Assembly: GCA_026985975.1 (NCBI GenBank)
Contig: JALSPL010000569.1
Coordinates: forward strand, 1-22,130
DNA from: Anaerolineae bacterium
GTDB lineage: Bacteria; Chloroflexota; Anaerolineae; J102
Direction: 5' to 3'
Length of the DNA: 22,130 bases
Part shown: positions 8,801 to 15,289 of the stretch, piece after piece
Numbering within the stretch: the stretch's first letter is position 1
How the letters are laid out: each line of letters begins with the position of its first letter
The notes under the pieces: model-generated
Seen by the model: only the letters and a program-made list of their open reading frames with translations
Told to the model about the DNA's origin: nothing
The model's database searches: none
Program-made: the position numbers and the translations under genes

Positions 8801-10928
8801 TTTTCAGCAGCATATCGATACCCTGCGCCGTCATCAGCTCGCGCGACACCTCTTGCAACACCTCCAGGTGCGAGACTTTCTTCTGCAAATCGCGATAAAG
8901 GCGAGCGTTCTTGATGGCGATTGCCGCCTGCCCGGCCAGCGTTTGCAAAAATTCGATCTCCTCCTCGGTGTACTTTCGGAAATAGCGGGTGACGATATCC
9001 AGGGCGCCGATGACCTCGCCATCGGCGATGAGCGGAACGCCGAGATAGGAGACAATCTGGTCGATACGGCTGCTTTCGGTGACTTTCCAGCGATCGTCCT
9101 GGCTGACGTAGGGGATGTAAAGCGTTTTCTTGTGCAAGACAATCCATCCCGCGGCGCCCTCACCGATATCGAACGCGATGTTTTTTTGCGTCTCTGAATC
9201 GTAGGAGCCCCTGACCTCCGCCGGTAAGATCTTCCCTGTCTGCTTGTCGACAAGGAACATCACGCTCATATCGCACTGGAGATTATTGATGACATGCGAG
9301 AGCAGGATGTCGATTTGATGATCCAGGTCCAACGTCGATGAAATCGCGTCGTCGATTTTTTGGAGCGCTTCGATTCTCCTGAGACGGCTTTGCGCCTGCT
9401 CCAGCAGTCGCGCCTTTTCGATGGCTACGGCCAGATGTGCGGCGATGCTTGTCGCCAATTCCACTTCCTGTTGCGAGAAGTAATGAGGCGACTCGTATCC
9501 GGCCACAAGTCCGCCCTGGATGCGCTCTTGATGCACAATGGGCGTGACTCCCAGAGCTCTGATTTCTTCTTGAAGCAGAATATCCTTGCGCTCGGCGATG
9601 GCCGGTTCATCTGATGACGCGACGTCTTCCACAAGAACGGGCCGGGCGTCCCCCGCACCGGGCGCCCAGGGGGATCTCCCTTCCATCTTTTCACGGAACT
9701 CATTCGATAAAACGCTCCATGCCACGAATTGCGTTGCGCCATCGCTGTCGAAAAGAAAGATGGCGGCTTTGTCGGCGTGAAGCGCTTCTTGGATGATCTC
9801 CAAGGCGACGTCGTAAATCTCTTGCAGGGTGGCCGCCTGGTTGATGGTCCCGATGATGTGATTGATGGCGTTCAGTTGATTGACTCTGTTTTCCAGCGCC
9901 TGTTTTTGGATGATGTAATCCGTGACGTCCCGCCACGTGGCAAGAAATCCTGCTTTGCTTCCATCATCTCGCACGATGTTCTCTGCATGGAGATCGTAGA
10001 AAACATCGTTTACGTGGACTATTCTGCGAAACGGGGTGGAGAGACCTGCGAGATGTTTCGTCCGCACATTCTTCGGCATGATTTCCGGGAGCGACCGGTT
10101 GATAAAGTCTGATTTTGGTCGTCCTATGGATGCTTCCGCCGCCAGATTTGCGTCGAGAATGCGCAAGTCATTGTTCAGCACCAGGTAGGCGTCGGACATC
10201 TCTTCGATGACCCGGTTGCGGGCGATGGGCACAATGTCCAGCCTTTCCCCCCGCAGGATGGCAATCATGGCGATCATGCTGCCGATGACCAGAAAGAACG
10301 GCGTCAGATCGATGAAATAGACGTCCATCACCTGGGTGGCTATGAAATTCAATATCCAGGGGACGATGGATGCGGCCATAAGCAGCAGAGCCTGTTTTTT
10401 GCCTGTCTTTCCCGAATTTCGATATTGATCCCAGATCAGCGCCCCCACGCCCGTCATCAACAGATAGGAATAGGCCACATGCAGCCAGAACCAGGGGCCG
10501 TAGGTGGCATTCAGTAGGTAAAAATCATTTATCCTGACGATCGATGTTTGGGCGTATAGCAGATGATGGATGGAATTGGTCCAGGCAAACAGGATGGTGA
10601 GCGTCGGCTCCACCAAAAGAAGCGCCATCACTTCCCTATTCAACCACCAACCGCGTCCCGTGAATTGAATGATGAAGATAAGCCACAGGGTGGGGATGGT
10701 GGCGACGGCCAGATATTCGAAGCGCACCACCCCCATTTTTGTCTCCAGTCCCGACGCCATGATCTCCAACACATAGAGAAAGGACCAGAATGCTATCAAT
10801 AATGTCGTCAGAGAAAAAGCCAGCGTTTGTTTTCTGTTTTTTTTGCTCAGAGTCAGCAACCCCATCGTCAGCGAAAGGGCTCCGGCGAGGTAATACAGGA
10901 AGTGGAGAAGGTGTTCGTCGATCGCCAT
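5796..10928 (-). CDS. Giant sensor: 7TM + PAS + about seven GAF + HD-GYP
   Basis: Protein of 1710 residues. The N-terminus has seven hydrophobic segments (about 8-225), of the type seen in the histidine-kinase N-terminal 7TM region. A PAS domain follows (about 238-340; SDAYLVLNNDLRILDAN). Then come about seven GAF-like blocks, near 366-506, 534-676, 703-841, 866-1000, 1027-1160, 1188-1330 and a diverged one at 1352-1498, separated by short coiled linkers. HD-GYP occupies about 1505-1685: HDIGK (H1559, D1560), HHHE (1611-1614), GQGYP (1618-1622) and D1641. HD-GYP proteins hydrolyse cyclic-di-GMP to GMP or pGpG, and the metal-binding set appears complete. The ATG at 10928 was chosen over a TTG 12 nt upstream; neither has a Shine-Dalgarno. 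It lies 47 nt after the MoxR gene and overlaps the DUF58 gene. The input signal is unknown. The C-terminal 25 residues look disordered. Confidence 0.88.
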   Translation of the reverse strand: MAIDEHLLHFLYYLAGALSLTMGLLTLSKKNRKQTLAFSLTTLLIAFWSFLYVLEIMASGLETKMGVVRFEYLAVATIPTLWLIFIIQFTGRGWWLNREVMALLLVEPTLTILFAWTNSIHHLLYAQTSIVRINDFYLLNATYGPWFWLHVAYSYLLMTGVGALIWDQYRNSGKTGKKQALLLMAASIVPWILNFIATQVMDVYFIDLTPFFLVIGSMIAMIAILRGERLDIVPIARNRVIEEMSDAYLVLNNDLRILDANLAAEASIGRPKSDFINRSLPEIMPKNVRTKHLAGLSTPFRRIVHVNDVFYDLHAENIVRDDGSKAGFLATWRDVTDYIIQKQALENRVNQLNAINHIIGTINQAATLQEIYDVALEIIQEALHADKAAIFLFDSDGATQFVAWSVLSNEFREKMEGRSPWAPGAGDARPVLVEDVASSDEPAIAERKDILLQEEIRALGVTPIVHQERIQGGLVAGYESPHYFSQQEVELATSIAAHLAVAIEKARLLEQAQSRLRRIEALQKIDDAISSTLDLDHQIDILLSHVINNLQCDMSVMFLVDKQTGKILPAEVRGSYDSETQKNIAFDIGEGAAGWIVLHKKTLYIPYVSQDDRWKVTESSRIDQIVSYLGVPLIADGEVIGALDIVTRYFRKYTEEEIEFLQTLAGQAAIAIKNARLYRDLQKKVSHLEVLQEVSRELMTAQGIDMLLKKIVVKATSILDASDGIVYLHDRKRHLLAVAADNAGIAQDMAFGEGLAGRVALSRRPMIVDNYGKWEHRSHKYDEYMLTAVVAVPMLHGGELIGVLVVYETCENGRKFTEEDMRLLSLLASQAAAAVFNARLIESLHQRIQRSQVLYQISAELSRLNDTPELCHAVAKLLHDKLAYEYVYVVLVDKRTGERIIMDCLGKNCQRVGQRIPRGMGLIEIALNDRKLHYWPDVLLEENYYLTGSEIRSEIAAPIQSRKRLFGAIVVEDNKVDAFDQEDFDTLQTAANQLAVAMENAQRMEEISSQLQATTRLYQASQVLSNANAVQEAVQTAVRSLKNASAANAVIIQLAEEGRETTYGIDRYGAERTDLEGDELFHNASMLLSDINAITIIEQDQLPETLREQGLTRAVALPLKRGADIIGGILMIYTDDVHLSPQEIEIHAIYANQTTIAIEKAISMEKANRRALEQEVVSSIVRSLNETMSVRKSFAVLASGIRKLVAADRISIALPDEDQTRFVLSVIYDAGGGLLDGQWNPVAASAAIEDILQGKMHVTPDLAEERMFPLEKILYQAGYRSRINIPLKMRDDILGTLNIMSYDINEFTPEKLPSLLQIADALAISIANELSIKEERKRAQEIALLYSLSRRFSSLNVIADVLDVTAETIIDAIEDTIHPHIILASQRLRSYGVPRSRRGRHHAWVQDIAAYPVFSRTVSAEEGCFMVSRDDPTLTPEEQSLIFTQNGMIAWIIPLIQGDERLGVLVIERNRQKCTQSEMRLIKSIAELLLMTLHRVFLFHEVEGAYLNAVLSLALASDAKDAYTADHSQRLEEMTATVARAMGLSEQEIDDLRFGARLHDIGKIGVPDAVLKKPGPLTEEEWKLMREHPQIGENILSPLPWLRNAAKIVRHHHEAYNGQGYPDGLAGEDIPIGARILAVADAYGAITDRRVYKPMRSHLEAIEELKKNAGAQFDPNVVQVFLELFAESPPPGSGTSSQKDPAASTPSQNE

Positions 10929-10975
10929 GCTTGTTATCAATCTAGAAAAAAAGGTGGATGTCAGATATGGAGGCG

Positions 10976-11947
10976 CTATTGAAATACTGGCGCAGGAACC
11001 TGTGTGACCACTTCGGAGATGACTTCTTCGGAGGTGCGGCCGCGCAGGCGCGTTTGAGGGCTGATGTGGATGCGGTGGGTGAGCACTGCGGGCGTCAGGG
11101 ATTTGATGTCGTCGGGCAGAACGAAGTCGCGACCCTGCACAGCGGCCCAGGCCTGGCTGGCCCGATACAACGCCAGGGAGCCGCGAGGGCTGACGCCAAG
11201 ATCGACGGCGGGATGGTCGCGGGTGGCCCGCACCACTTGCACCAGGTAGCCTCGCACCTGATCATCCATCCGCACGGCCCGCACGGCCTGCTGCATCCGC
11301 ACGATTTCTTCGGGTGAGGTCACGGCTTCCAGTTCTGTCATCGGATTCTGGCGGGCGTAGCGCAGCAGCAGGTCATCTTCTTGCTCTGCGGTGGGATAGC
11401 CCAATCTGGTCTTCAGCAAGAAACGGTCGATTTGCGCCTCGGGCAGGGGAAAGGTGCCTTCCAGTTCGATGGGGTTTTGGGTGGCCAGCACCAAAAAGGG
11501 CTGCGGCAGCGGATAAGTGTCCCGATCTACGGTGATCTGTCGCTCCTGCATGGCTTCCAGCAGCGAGGATTGGGTGCGGGGCGTGGCCCGGTTGATCTCA
11601 TCGGCCAGGATAATTTGCCCCATGATGGGGCCGGGCCGGAATTCGAAGGCCTGTTTCTTCTGGTTGTACCAATAGATGCCCGTAACGTCGCTGGGCAATA
11701 GGTCGGGCGTGAACTGGATGCGGGAGAAGGCGCATCCCAGGGTGCGGGCCAGAGCTTTGGAGAGGGTGGTTTTGCCGATGCCTGGCACATCTTCGAACAG
11801 CACATGGCCTTCGGCCAGCAGCGCCACCAGCGCCAACCGGATGACATCTTCTTTGCCGATGATGACTTTCGAAACGTTTTCGATGATTGAATCTGCGAAT
11901 TGTTTGATCATTTGTAAGAATGAGGAGCGATTGTCGGAGTTTAACAT
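10976..11947 (-). CDS. MoxR-family AAA+ ATPase
   Basis: Protein of 323 residues, close to the usual MoxR length. Walker A is VPGIGKT with K59, Walker B is ILADE with D116 and E117, and sensor 1 is TQNP with N158. IDRF carries the arginine-finger region R175, and SPRG (sensor 2) has R255. The segment EGTFPLPEAQIDRF is diagnostic of the family. MoxR ATPases are thought to act as chaperones that assemble or activate membrane or vWA-protein complexes. DUF58 and DUF4129 genes follow in the same direction, which is the usual company. It is the first gene of the minus-strand operon. A TATAAT lies 3 nt before this ATG, so translation might start at the internal ATG at 11911 (residue 13). The family assignment is secure, but the substrate is unknown. 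Confidence 0.93.
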   Translation of the reverse strand: MLNSDNRSSFLQMIKQFADSIIENVSKVIIGKEDVIRLALVALLAEGHVLFEDVPGIGKTTLSKALARTLGCAFSRIQFTPDLLPSDVTGIYWYNQKKQAFEFRPGPIMGQIILADEINRATPRTQSSLLEAMQERQITVDRDTYPLPQPFLVLATQNPIELEGTFPLPEAQIDRFLLKTRLGYPTAEQEDDLLLRYARQNPMTELEAVTSPEEIVRMQQAVRAVRMDDQVRGYLVQVVRATRDHPAVDLGVSPRGSLALYRASQAWAAVQGRDFVLPDDIKSLTPAVLTHRIHISPQTRLRGRTSEEVISEVVTQVPAPVFQ

Positions 11948-11950
11948 TCT

Positions 11951-11956
11951 ATTATA
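11951..11956 (-). promoter_or_regulatory. Candidate -10 box for the MoxR operon
   Basis: A perfect TATAAT on the minus strand lies 3 nt before the annotated MoxR ATG. No clear -35 box is seen at the right spacing. Expected transcription would begin at or just inside the start codon, implying a leaderless message or use of the ATG at 11911. The 130-bp gap to the divergent SDR gene holds no other strong signal. Confidence 0.45.
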
Positions 11957-12065
11957 TCATAGTCCGGAAGGCGTTCATTCATTTTGAGTCGTCTAAAATG
12001 ATAGCGAAACGCCGTGATTTCAACACTGGTCTGAAAATGCACCGTTACTTTTGTTTCCACCGACT

Positions 12066-12071
12066 AAGGAG
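12066..12071 (+). promoter_or_regulatory. Ribosome-binding site of the SDR gene
   Basis: AAGGAG lies 6 nt before the ATG at 12078. It decides against the in-frame ATG at 12051, which lies upstream of it. Confidence 0.7.
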
Positions 12072-12077
12072 AGTGAT

Positions 12078-12899
12078 ATGCTCCGGCAGTCTTTTGCAGA
12101 TCAAACTATCATCGTCACCGGCGGTTCTATGGGGATCGGACTGGCCACGGCGGCGGCGCTGGCCCGCCTGGGCGGCAGCCTGTGCCTTATCGCCCGTCGG
12201 CCCGAGCCGCTGGCGCAGGCGCAGCAACGGGTGCAGGCTGTGGTTACTGCGCCCGGTCAGTTCGTCGAGGTCATCGCCTGCGATGTCACGGATGAGGCGG
12301 CGTTGTCACCCCTGCTGGATGATTTCATCGCCCGCCGCGGCGTCCCCGACATGCTCATCAACACCGTCGGCTATGCCTATCCCCAGCGTCTGGAACAATT
12401 GACCTTGGCTGATTTCAGAAAGCAGATGGCGGTCAATTATTTCGGCCAGCTCGTTCCCACTTTGCATCTGTTGCCCCATTGGCTGAGACAGAGACGCGGG
12501 CATGTTGCTTTCGTGTCATCGGTGCTGGGGTTCATGAGTCTGACAGGATACGCCGCCTATGCACCCAGCAAATACGCGTTGTTCGGGCTGGCCGAAACGC
12601 TGCGGCATGAGCTGAAGCCCCGCGGCGTCCGGGTTTCTATCCTGTTCCCGCCCGATACGGACACCCCCGGTTTCGAGCATGAAAATTTGTCCAAGCCGCC
12701 AGAGACGGCCAGGCTCTCCGAGGCGGGGAAGCTGATGACGCCGGAGGCGGTGGCCCGGGCCTTTGTGGCGGGCCTGAATCGGGGGCGATTCGAGATCTTG
12801 CCGGGCGAGGCCCGCTGGATCCGCCTGCTTTCCCGTCTTTCGCCAGGCATAACGCGTTGGTATCTGGATCGGGCGTTGAAAAAGCTGGCGGCGTTTTAG
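12078..12899 (+). CDS. Short-chain dehydrogenase, 3-ketodihydrosphingosine reductase-like
   Basis: Protein of 273 residues with a Rossmann SDR fold. The NAD(P) motif is TGGSMGIG (14-21), with R40/R41 after the second strand suggesting NADPH. The NNAG position reads NTVG (95-98), and the catalytic set is N120, S147/S148, Y161 and K165 (YAPSK). The segment SILFPPDTDTPGFEHEN with KPPET (188-210) is the signature region of 3-ketodihydrosphingosine reductases (KDSR), which reduce 3-ketosphinganine to sphinganine. The basic C-terminus is also KDSR-like. A sphingoid-base or related long-chain ketone role is therefore inferred. No serine palmitoyltransferase is in the window to confirm it. The ATG at 12078 is chosen because AAGGAG (12066-12071) precedes it by 6 nt. 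A terminator hairpin spans its stop codon. Confidence 0.82.
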   Translation: MLRQSFADQTIIVTGGSMGIGLATAAALARLGGSLCLIARRPEPLAQAQQRVQAVVTAPGQFVEVIACDVTDEAALSPLLDDFIARRGVPDMLINTVGYAYPQRLEQLTLADFRKQMAVNYFGQLVPTLHLLPHWLRQRRGHVAFVSSVLGFMSLTGYAAYAPSKYALFGLAETLRHELKPRGVRVSILFPPDTDTPGFEHENLSKPPETARLSEAGKLMTPEAVARAFVAGLNRGRFEILPGEARWIRLLSRLSPGITRWYLDRALKKLAAF

Positions 12900-12915
12900 A
12901 TGCGCCGCGCTTTTT
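12879..12915. terminator. Bidirectional intrinsic terminator between SDR and mqnA
   Basis: Left arm AAAAAGC-TG-GCGGCG (12879-12893) pairs with CGCCGC-GCTTTTT (12903-12915), with a 2-nt bulge and a 9-nt loop. Both strands end in a run of five T, so it can serve the SDR gene (plus) and mqnA (minus), whose stops are at 12899 and 12990. The hairpin includes the SDR stop codon. The following 74 bp to mqnA hold nothing recognisable. Confidence 0.62.
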
Positions 12916-12989
12916 GGCCAGTGCAATCAGGCAACAGTCATTTCAAATTGCCAGTCAACGATAAGCTTCCGGCGGCATTTGATGGCGGG

Positions 12990-13868
12990 TTACAGCGGGG
13001 GCGCCGCCAGCACATCCTCGAAGACGGGATGCAGGCCCGCTTGCGGATGCCAGCATTGCAGGCTTTCGGGACGGAAGTCATTCAGGGTGAGAGAAAAGTA
13101 GGCGCGCAGGCCGGCGCGATCGGCCGGGGTGAGGTCGTAGCGAAGGTCATGCAGGTATTTGGTGAGCACGCCGTTGTCCAATCCCAGCCGGGGGGCGTAG
13201 GCCCGGGCGATTTGAGGCAAGTGTTGCAATCCCTCCGCCTTGCTTTCGTATAAGGCGGACAAAATGTCCAATTCGGCCAGGGCCGGCAAAACCTGGCGGC
13301 GGGCGACCCACAAGGCGAAGACAAAGGGCAGCCCGGTCCATTTCAGCCATTCGTCGCCCAAGTCAAAGGCGTATGGCTGGCCGCGGCCGCGAATCGGGCG
13401 GCGATGGGCGGATTCGACCAGGGCGCCATCGCCGATGAGCAGGGCGGCGGACGAGCGCCGCATCATCCGTTCCAGATCTTGGGCTTCGGACGAGAAGCGC
13501 GGCGTGATTTTCCAGAAGTCGCGGGCCAACACTTTTACCAGCTCCGCCGAGGTTGCCGATTGATCGGAAAGAGCAATGCGGCAGTCGTTGAGCTCGCGAG
13601 GATCGGCCATCCAACTGAAGAGCAGCACGGTTTTGACCGCGCCCAGGGTGGCGATGGAGAGATCGGGCAGGATGGCGATGCGATCGGCCAGGCGGGCGGC
13701 GGCGATGGCGCTGATGGGGGCCACGTCGATTTCGCCCTGTTGCAGGGCATGGTTCAGTTCGGTGGGCACGCCGCGGCGAAAACGTACGGGCTTGCCCGCC
13801 AGGCGTTCCTGTAATCGAAAATAGAGGGGTTCAACATTGAGGTAGTCGATAATGCCGATGGTGATCAT
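12990..13868 (-). CDS. mqnA: Chorismate dehydratase (futalosine menaquinone pathway)
   Basis: Protein of 292 residues, the usual MqnA size. MqnA removes water from chorismate to give 3-[(1-carboxyvinyl)oxy]benzoate, the first step of the futalosine route to menaquinone. Family features visible: I-D-Y-L-N-V-E-P-L near the N-terminus (7-15), the G-E-I-D-V-A-P-I-S segment (45-53), and the segment DLGDEWLKWTGLPFVFALW (169-187) typical of MqnA. It has a periplasmic-binding-protein-like fold but no signal peptide. The ATG at 13868 is chosen because the protein homology starts there and a good promoter ends 7 nt before it. The longer reading to 13949 runs through that promoter. It stands alone; no other mqn gene is in the window. 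Confidence 0.9.
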   Translation of the reverse strand: MITIGIIDYLNVEPLYFRLQERLAGKPVRFRRGVPTELNHALQQGEIDVAPISAIAAARLADRIAILPDLSIATLGAVKTVLLFSWMADPRELNDCRIALSDQSATSAELVKVLARDFWKITPRFSSEAQDLERMMRRSSAALLIGDGALVESAHRRPIRGRGQPYAFDLGDEWLKWTGLPFVFALWVARRQVLPALAELDILSALYESKAEGLQHLPQIARAYAPRLGLDNGVLTKYLHDLRYDLTPADRAGLRAYFSLTLNDFRPESLQCWHPQAGLHPVFEDVLAAPPL

Positions 13869-13875
13869 AGTGGTG

Positions 13876-13904
13876 ATTGTACCCCGCCCACTGAAAGAGT
13901 TCAA
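13876..13904 (-). promoter_or_regulatory. Sigma70-type promoter of mqnA, leaderless
   Basis: On the minus strand TTGAAC (13904-13899), a 17-bp spacer and TACAAT (13881-13876) make a good promoter. The -10 box ends 7 nt before the mqnA ATG, so the predicted first base falls within a base or two of the start codon. No Shine-Dalgarno is present. Confidence 0.6.
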
Positions 13905-13905
13905 A

Positions 13906-14033
13906 AAGCGGTGATTGCCCATTACTCGGTAACAAGGCCCGCTTGCCACCGTTCCACCAGACTTTCGAGGTCTCGCAGACCTCGAAAGTCTATGACCGAC
14001 GCGGCTTTTGTAAGATATGGGTAATCACCGCTT
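13906..14033. repeat. Nested palindromic element between mqnA and the NAGPA gene
   Basis: The outer arms AAGCGGTGATTGCCCAT (13906-13922) and the complement of 14017-14033 match in 16 of 17 positions. The similarity continues imperfectly inwards for about 20 bp more. The centre is a perfect 15-bp stem, AGACTTTCGAGGTCT (13959-13973) with 13977-13991, around a CGC loop. There is no T-run, so it is not a standard terminator. It may be a REP/MITE-like mobile repeat or a cruciform-forming site. Its left end abuts the mqnA -35 box. Confidence 0.75.
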
Positions 14034-14077
14034 CAAGATTCGCCGAACAAATGTCAGGATGTGTTGGGTGGAAAAGG

Positions 14078-14106
14078 TTGCCGAAATCCGTTTCTTGCGT
14101 CATACT
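14078..14106 (+). promoter_or_regulatory. Candidate promoter of the NAGPA lipoprotein gene
   Basis: TTGCCG (14078-14083), a 17-bp spacer and CATACT (14101-14106) form a moderate promoter with 4 of 6 matches in each box. The -10 ends 7 nt before the ATG at 14114, the same geometry as for mqnA, which suggests a leaderless message. Confidence 0.4.
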
Positions 14107-14113
14107 TGGCGGC

Positions 14114-14974
14114 ATGTTGCACCGTCTCGTCGCGGCGCTGTTTCTCTTTGCGCTGACAGCCTGCGCTGTTCCCGCCGAAATGACGCCCGCCCCGCCCAAT
14201 GATACTGTTTTGCCGCCGCCTGCGCCGTTGGCGACATTCACGCCCGGACCCGAACAGGCTTCGCCTGCGGCCATTGCTGCGACTGCTGCAACGCCGATGA
14301 GCCATTTCTGGCAGTTGCTGTTTCCGGGCGCCGAAGTCACCCGCACGAAGGATGGGTTGACCGTGTTGCGTCACGCCCCCAATCTGGCGCAATACAACGT
14401 GCTGTTCGAGGGCGATCCCGAGATGGGCAGGCAGTTGAGTCAATGGCTGGATGAAGCGCCCGAGGCGATGGCGGGCGTGAATTGCGGTTTTTATTGGGAG
14501 CATGAGGGCGCCTATCTGCACATGGGCTTGCTGGAGGTCAACGGCCAGCGGCTGGCTCCGGTGCGGGCGCATTGGGGCGCCGCGTTGGTTGTGCGGGATG
14601 GCAAGGCCAGCATCGTCCGTCAGCCCAAAAAGCGCATTTCGTCCCTGACGCTGGGCATTCAGGGGTGGCCGACGTTGCTGTGGCGGGGCTCGGTGGCCTC
14701 CGGGTTGGATGCCGTCGATGTGGCGCGGCGCACGGCTGTGGGGGTGGATGCGTCGGGCCGGGTGTTGTGGGTGGTCGATCCTCAGGGAAGTACGCTCCAA
14801 GCTTTTGCCCAACGACTGCGACAAGATGACATCGGGCTGGTGGATGTGGTGAATCTGGACGGCGGGGCTTCGACAGGGCTGCGCTGGCGCGATGAGCCGG
14901 GCGCATCGCAGTCGGGCGTGGATAGCCTGCCGATCCCCTGCGTCGTCACCCTGTCGCCGTTGTCAGCGCGCTGA
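14114..14974 (+). CDS. NAGPA (phosphodiester glycosidase) family lipoprotein
   Basis: Protein of 286 residues. The N-terminus is a lipoprotein signal (MLHRLVAALFLFALTAC) with lipobox LTAC and lipidated C17, so it is probably anchored on the outer face of the membrane. A Pro/Ala-rich linker follows (19-62). The body (about 66-280) has NAGPA features: GVNCGFYW (121-128), ALVVRDGKASI (157-167), RRTAVGVD (205-212) and NLDGGAST (247-254), the last being the usual active-site motif. Family members hydrolyse phosphodiester-linked sugars. In bacteria they are often linked to exopolysaccharide or cell-wall glycan, but the substrate here is unknown. The ATG at 14114 is chosen because the signal peptide starts there; the longer reading to 13943 crosses the palindromic element. 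It is a single-gene unit. Confidence 0.83.
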   Translation: MLHRLVAALFLFALTACAVPAEMTPAPPNDTVLPPPAPLATFTPGPEQASPAAIAATAATPMSHFWQLLFPGAEVTRTKDGLTVLRHAPNLAQYNVLFEGDPEMGRQLSQWLDEAPEAMAGVNCGFYWEHEGAYLHMGLLEVNGQRLAPVRAHWGAALVVRDGKASIVRQPKKRISSLTLGIQGWPTLLWRGSVASGLDAVDVARRTAVGVDASGRVLWVVDPQGSTLQAFAQRLRQDDIGLVDVVNLDGGASTGLRWRDEPGASQSGVDSLPIPCVVTLSPLSAR

Positions 14975-14979
14975 TATTT

Positions 14980-15032
14980 CCTGACTCGCGCGATGAAAGA
15001 AGTGTGCGTCGTAACGCAGCGCGCAAGTCAGG
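14980..15032 (+). terminator. Inverted repeat after the NAGPA gene
   Basis: CCTGACTCGCGCG (14980-14992) pairs with 15020-15032 in 12 of 13 positions around a 27-nt loop, 5 bp after the stop. No T-run follows, so it is either a factor-dependent or degraded terminator or an RNA-stabilising hairpin. The 379-bp gap 14975-15353 holds this, a possible promoter, repeat copy B and the leader of the next gene. Confidence 0.4.
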
Positions 15033-15033
15033 A

Positions 15034-15063
15034 TTGACGCATTGCGTTAAGTCGTGCTAAAAT
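15034..15063 (+). promoter_or_regulatory. Possible promoter upstream of the acyl-CoA dehydrogenase
   Basis: TTGACG (15034-15039), an 18-bp spacer and TAAAAT (15058-15063) match the sigma70 consensus well. If used for the dehydrogenase gene at 15354, the message would carry a leader of about 285 nt that includes repeat copy B. No equally good promoter is seen between the repeat and the gene. Confidence 0.4.
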
Positions 15064-15083
15064 GGATGAAATCTTCCATAGTC

Positions 15084-15289
15084 GCTTCGTAAATAGACGT
15101 CGGCCTTGTCAGCAGAGATGTTCTCAAAGCCAGCGTTGGCCTGGCGCTCAATCATATAAAGCGTAAAATGTAAAACGTAAAGCGTGAAGGCCTTACGCCT
15201 TACGCCTTACGCATTACGTTTCACGAAATCGGCTGCCCGCGCCAGATTGGCTTGCTCGTTTTCATTCTTATCGGCGTGCAGCCGCTCAT
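15084..15289 (-). repeat. Dispersed repeat, copy B (inverted partner of 4152-4349)
   Basis: The reverse complement aligns with copy A. The cores at 15223-15252 and 15120-15151 are identical to copy A. The central array (15152-15222) has CGTAAGG units on one side and TTTACG units on the other, around an AAGGCCTT apex, and can form a long imperfect hairpin. Read on the minus strand, both flanks stay open in one frame (for example LHADKNENEQANLARAADF and ERQANAGFENISADKADVYL), while the array supplies stops. The repeat lies between the NAGPA gene and the acyl-CoA dehydrogenase. Confidence 0.88.
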
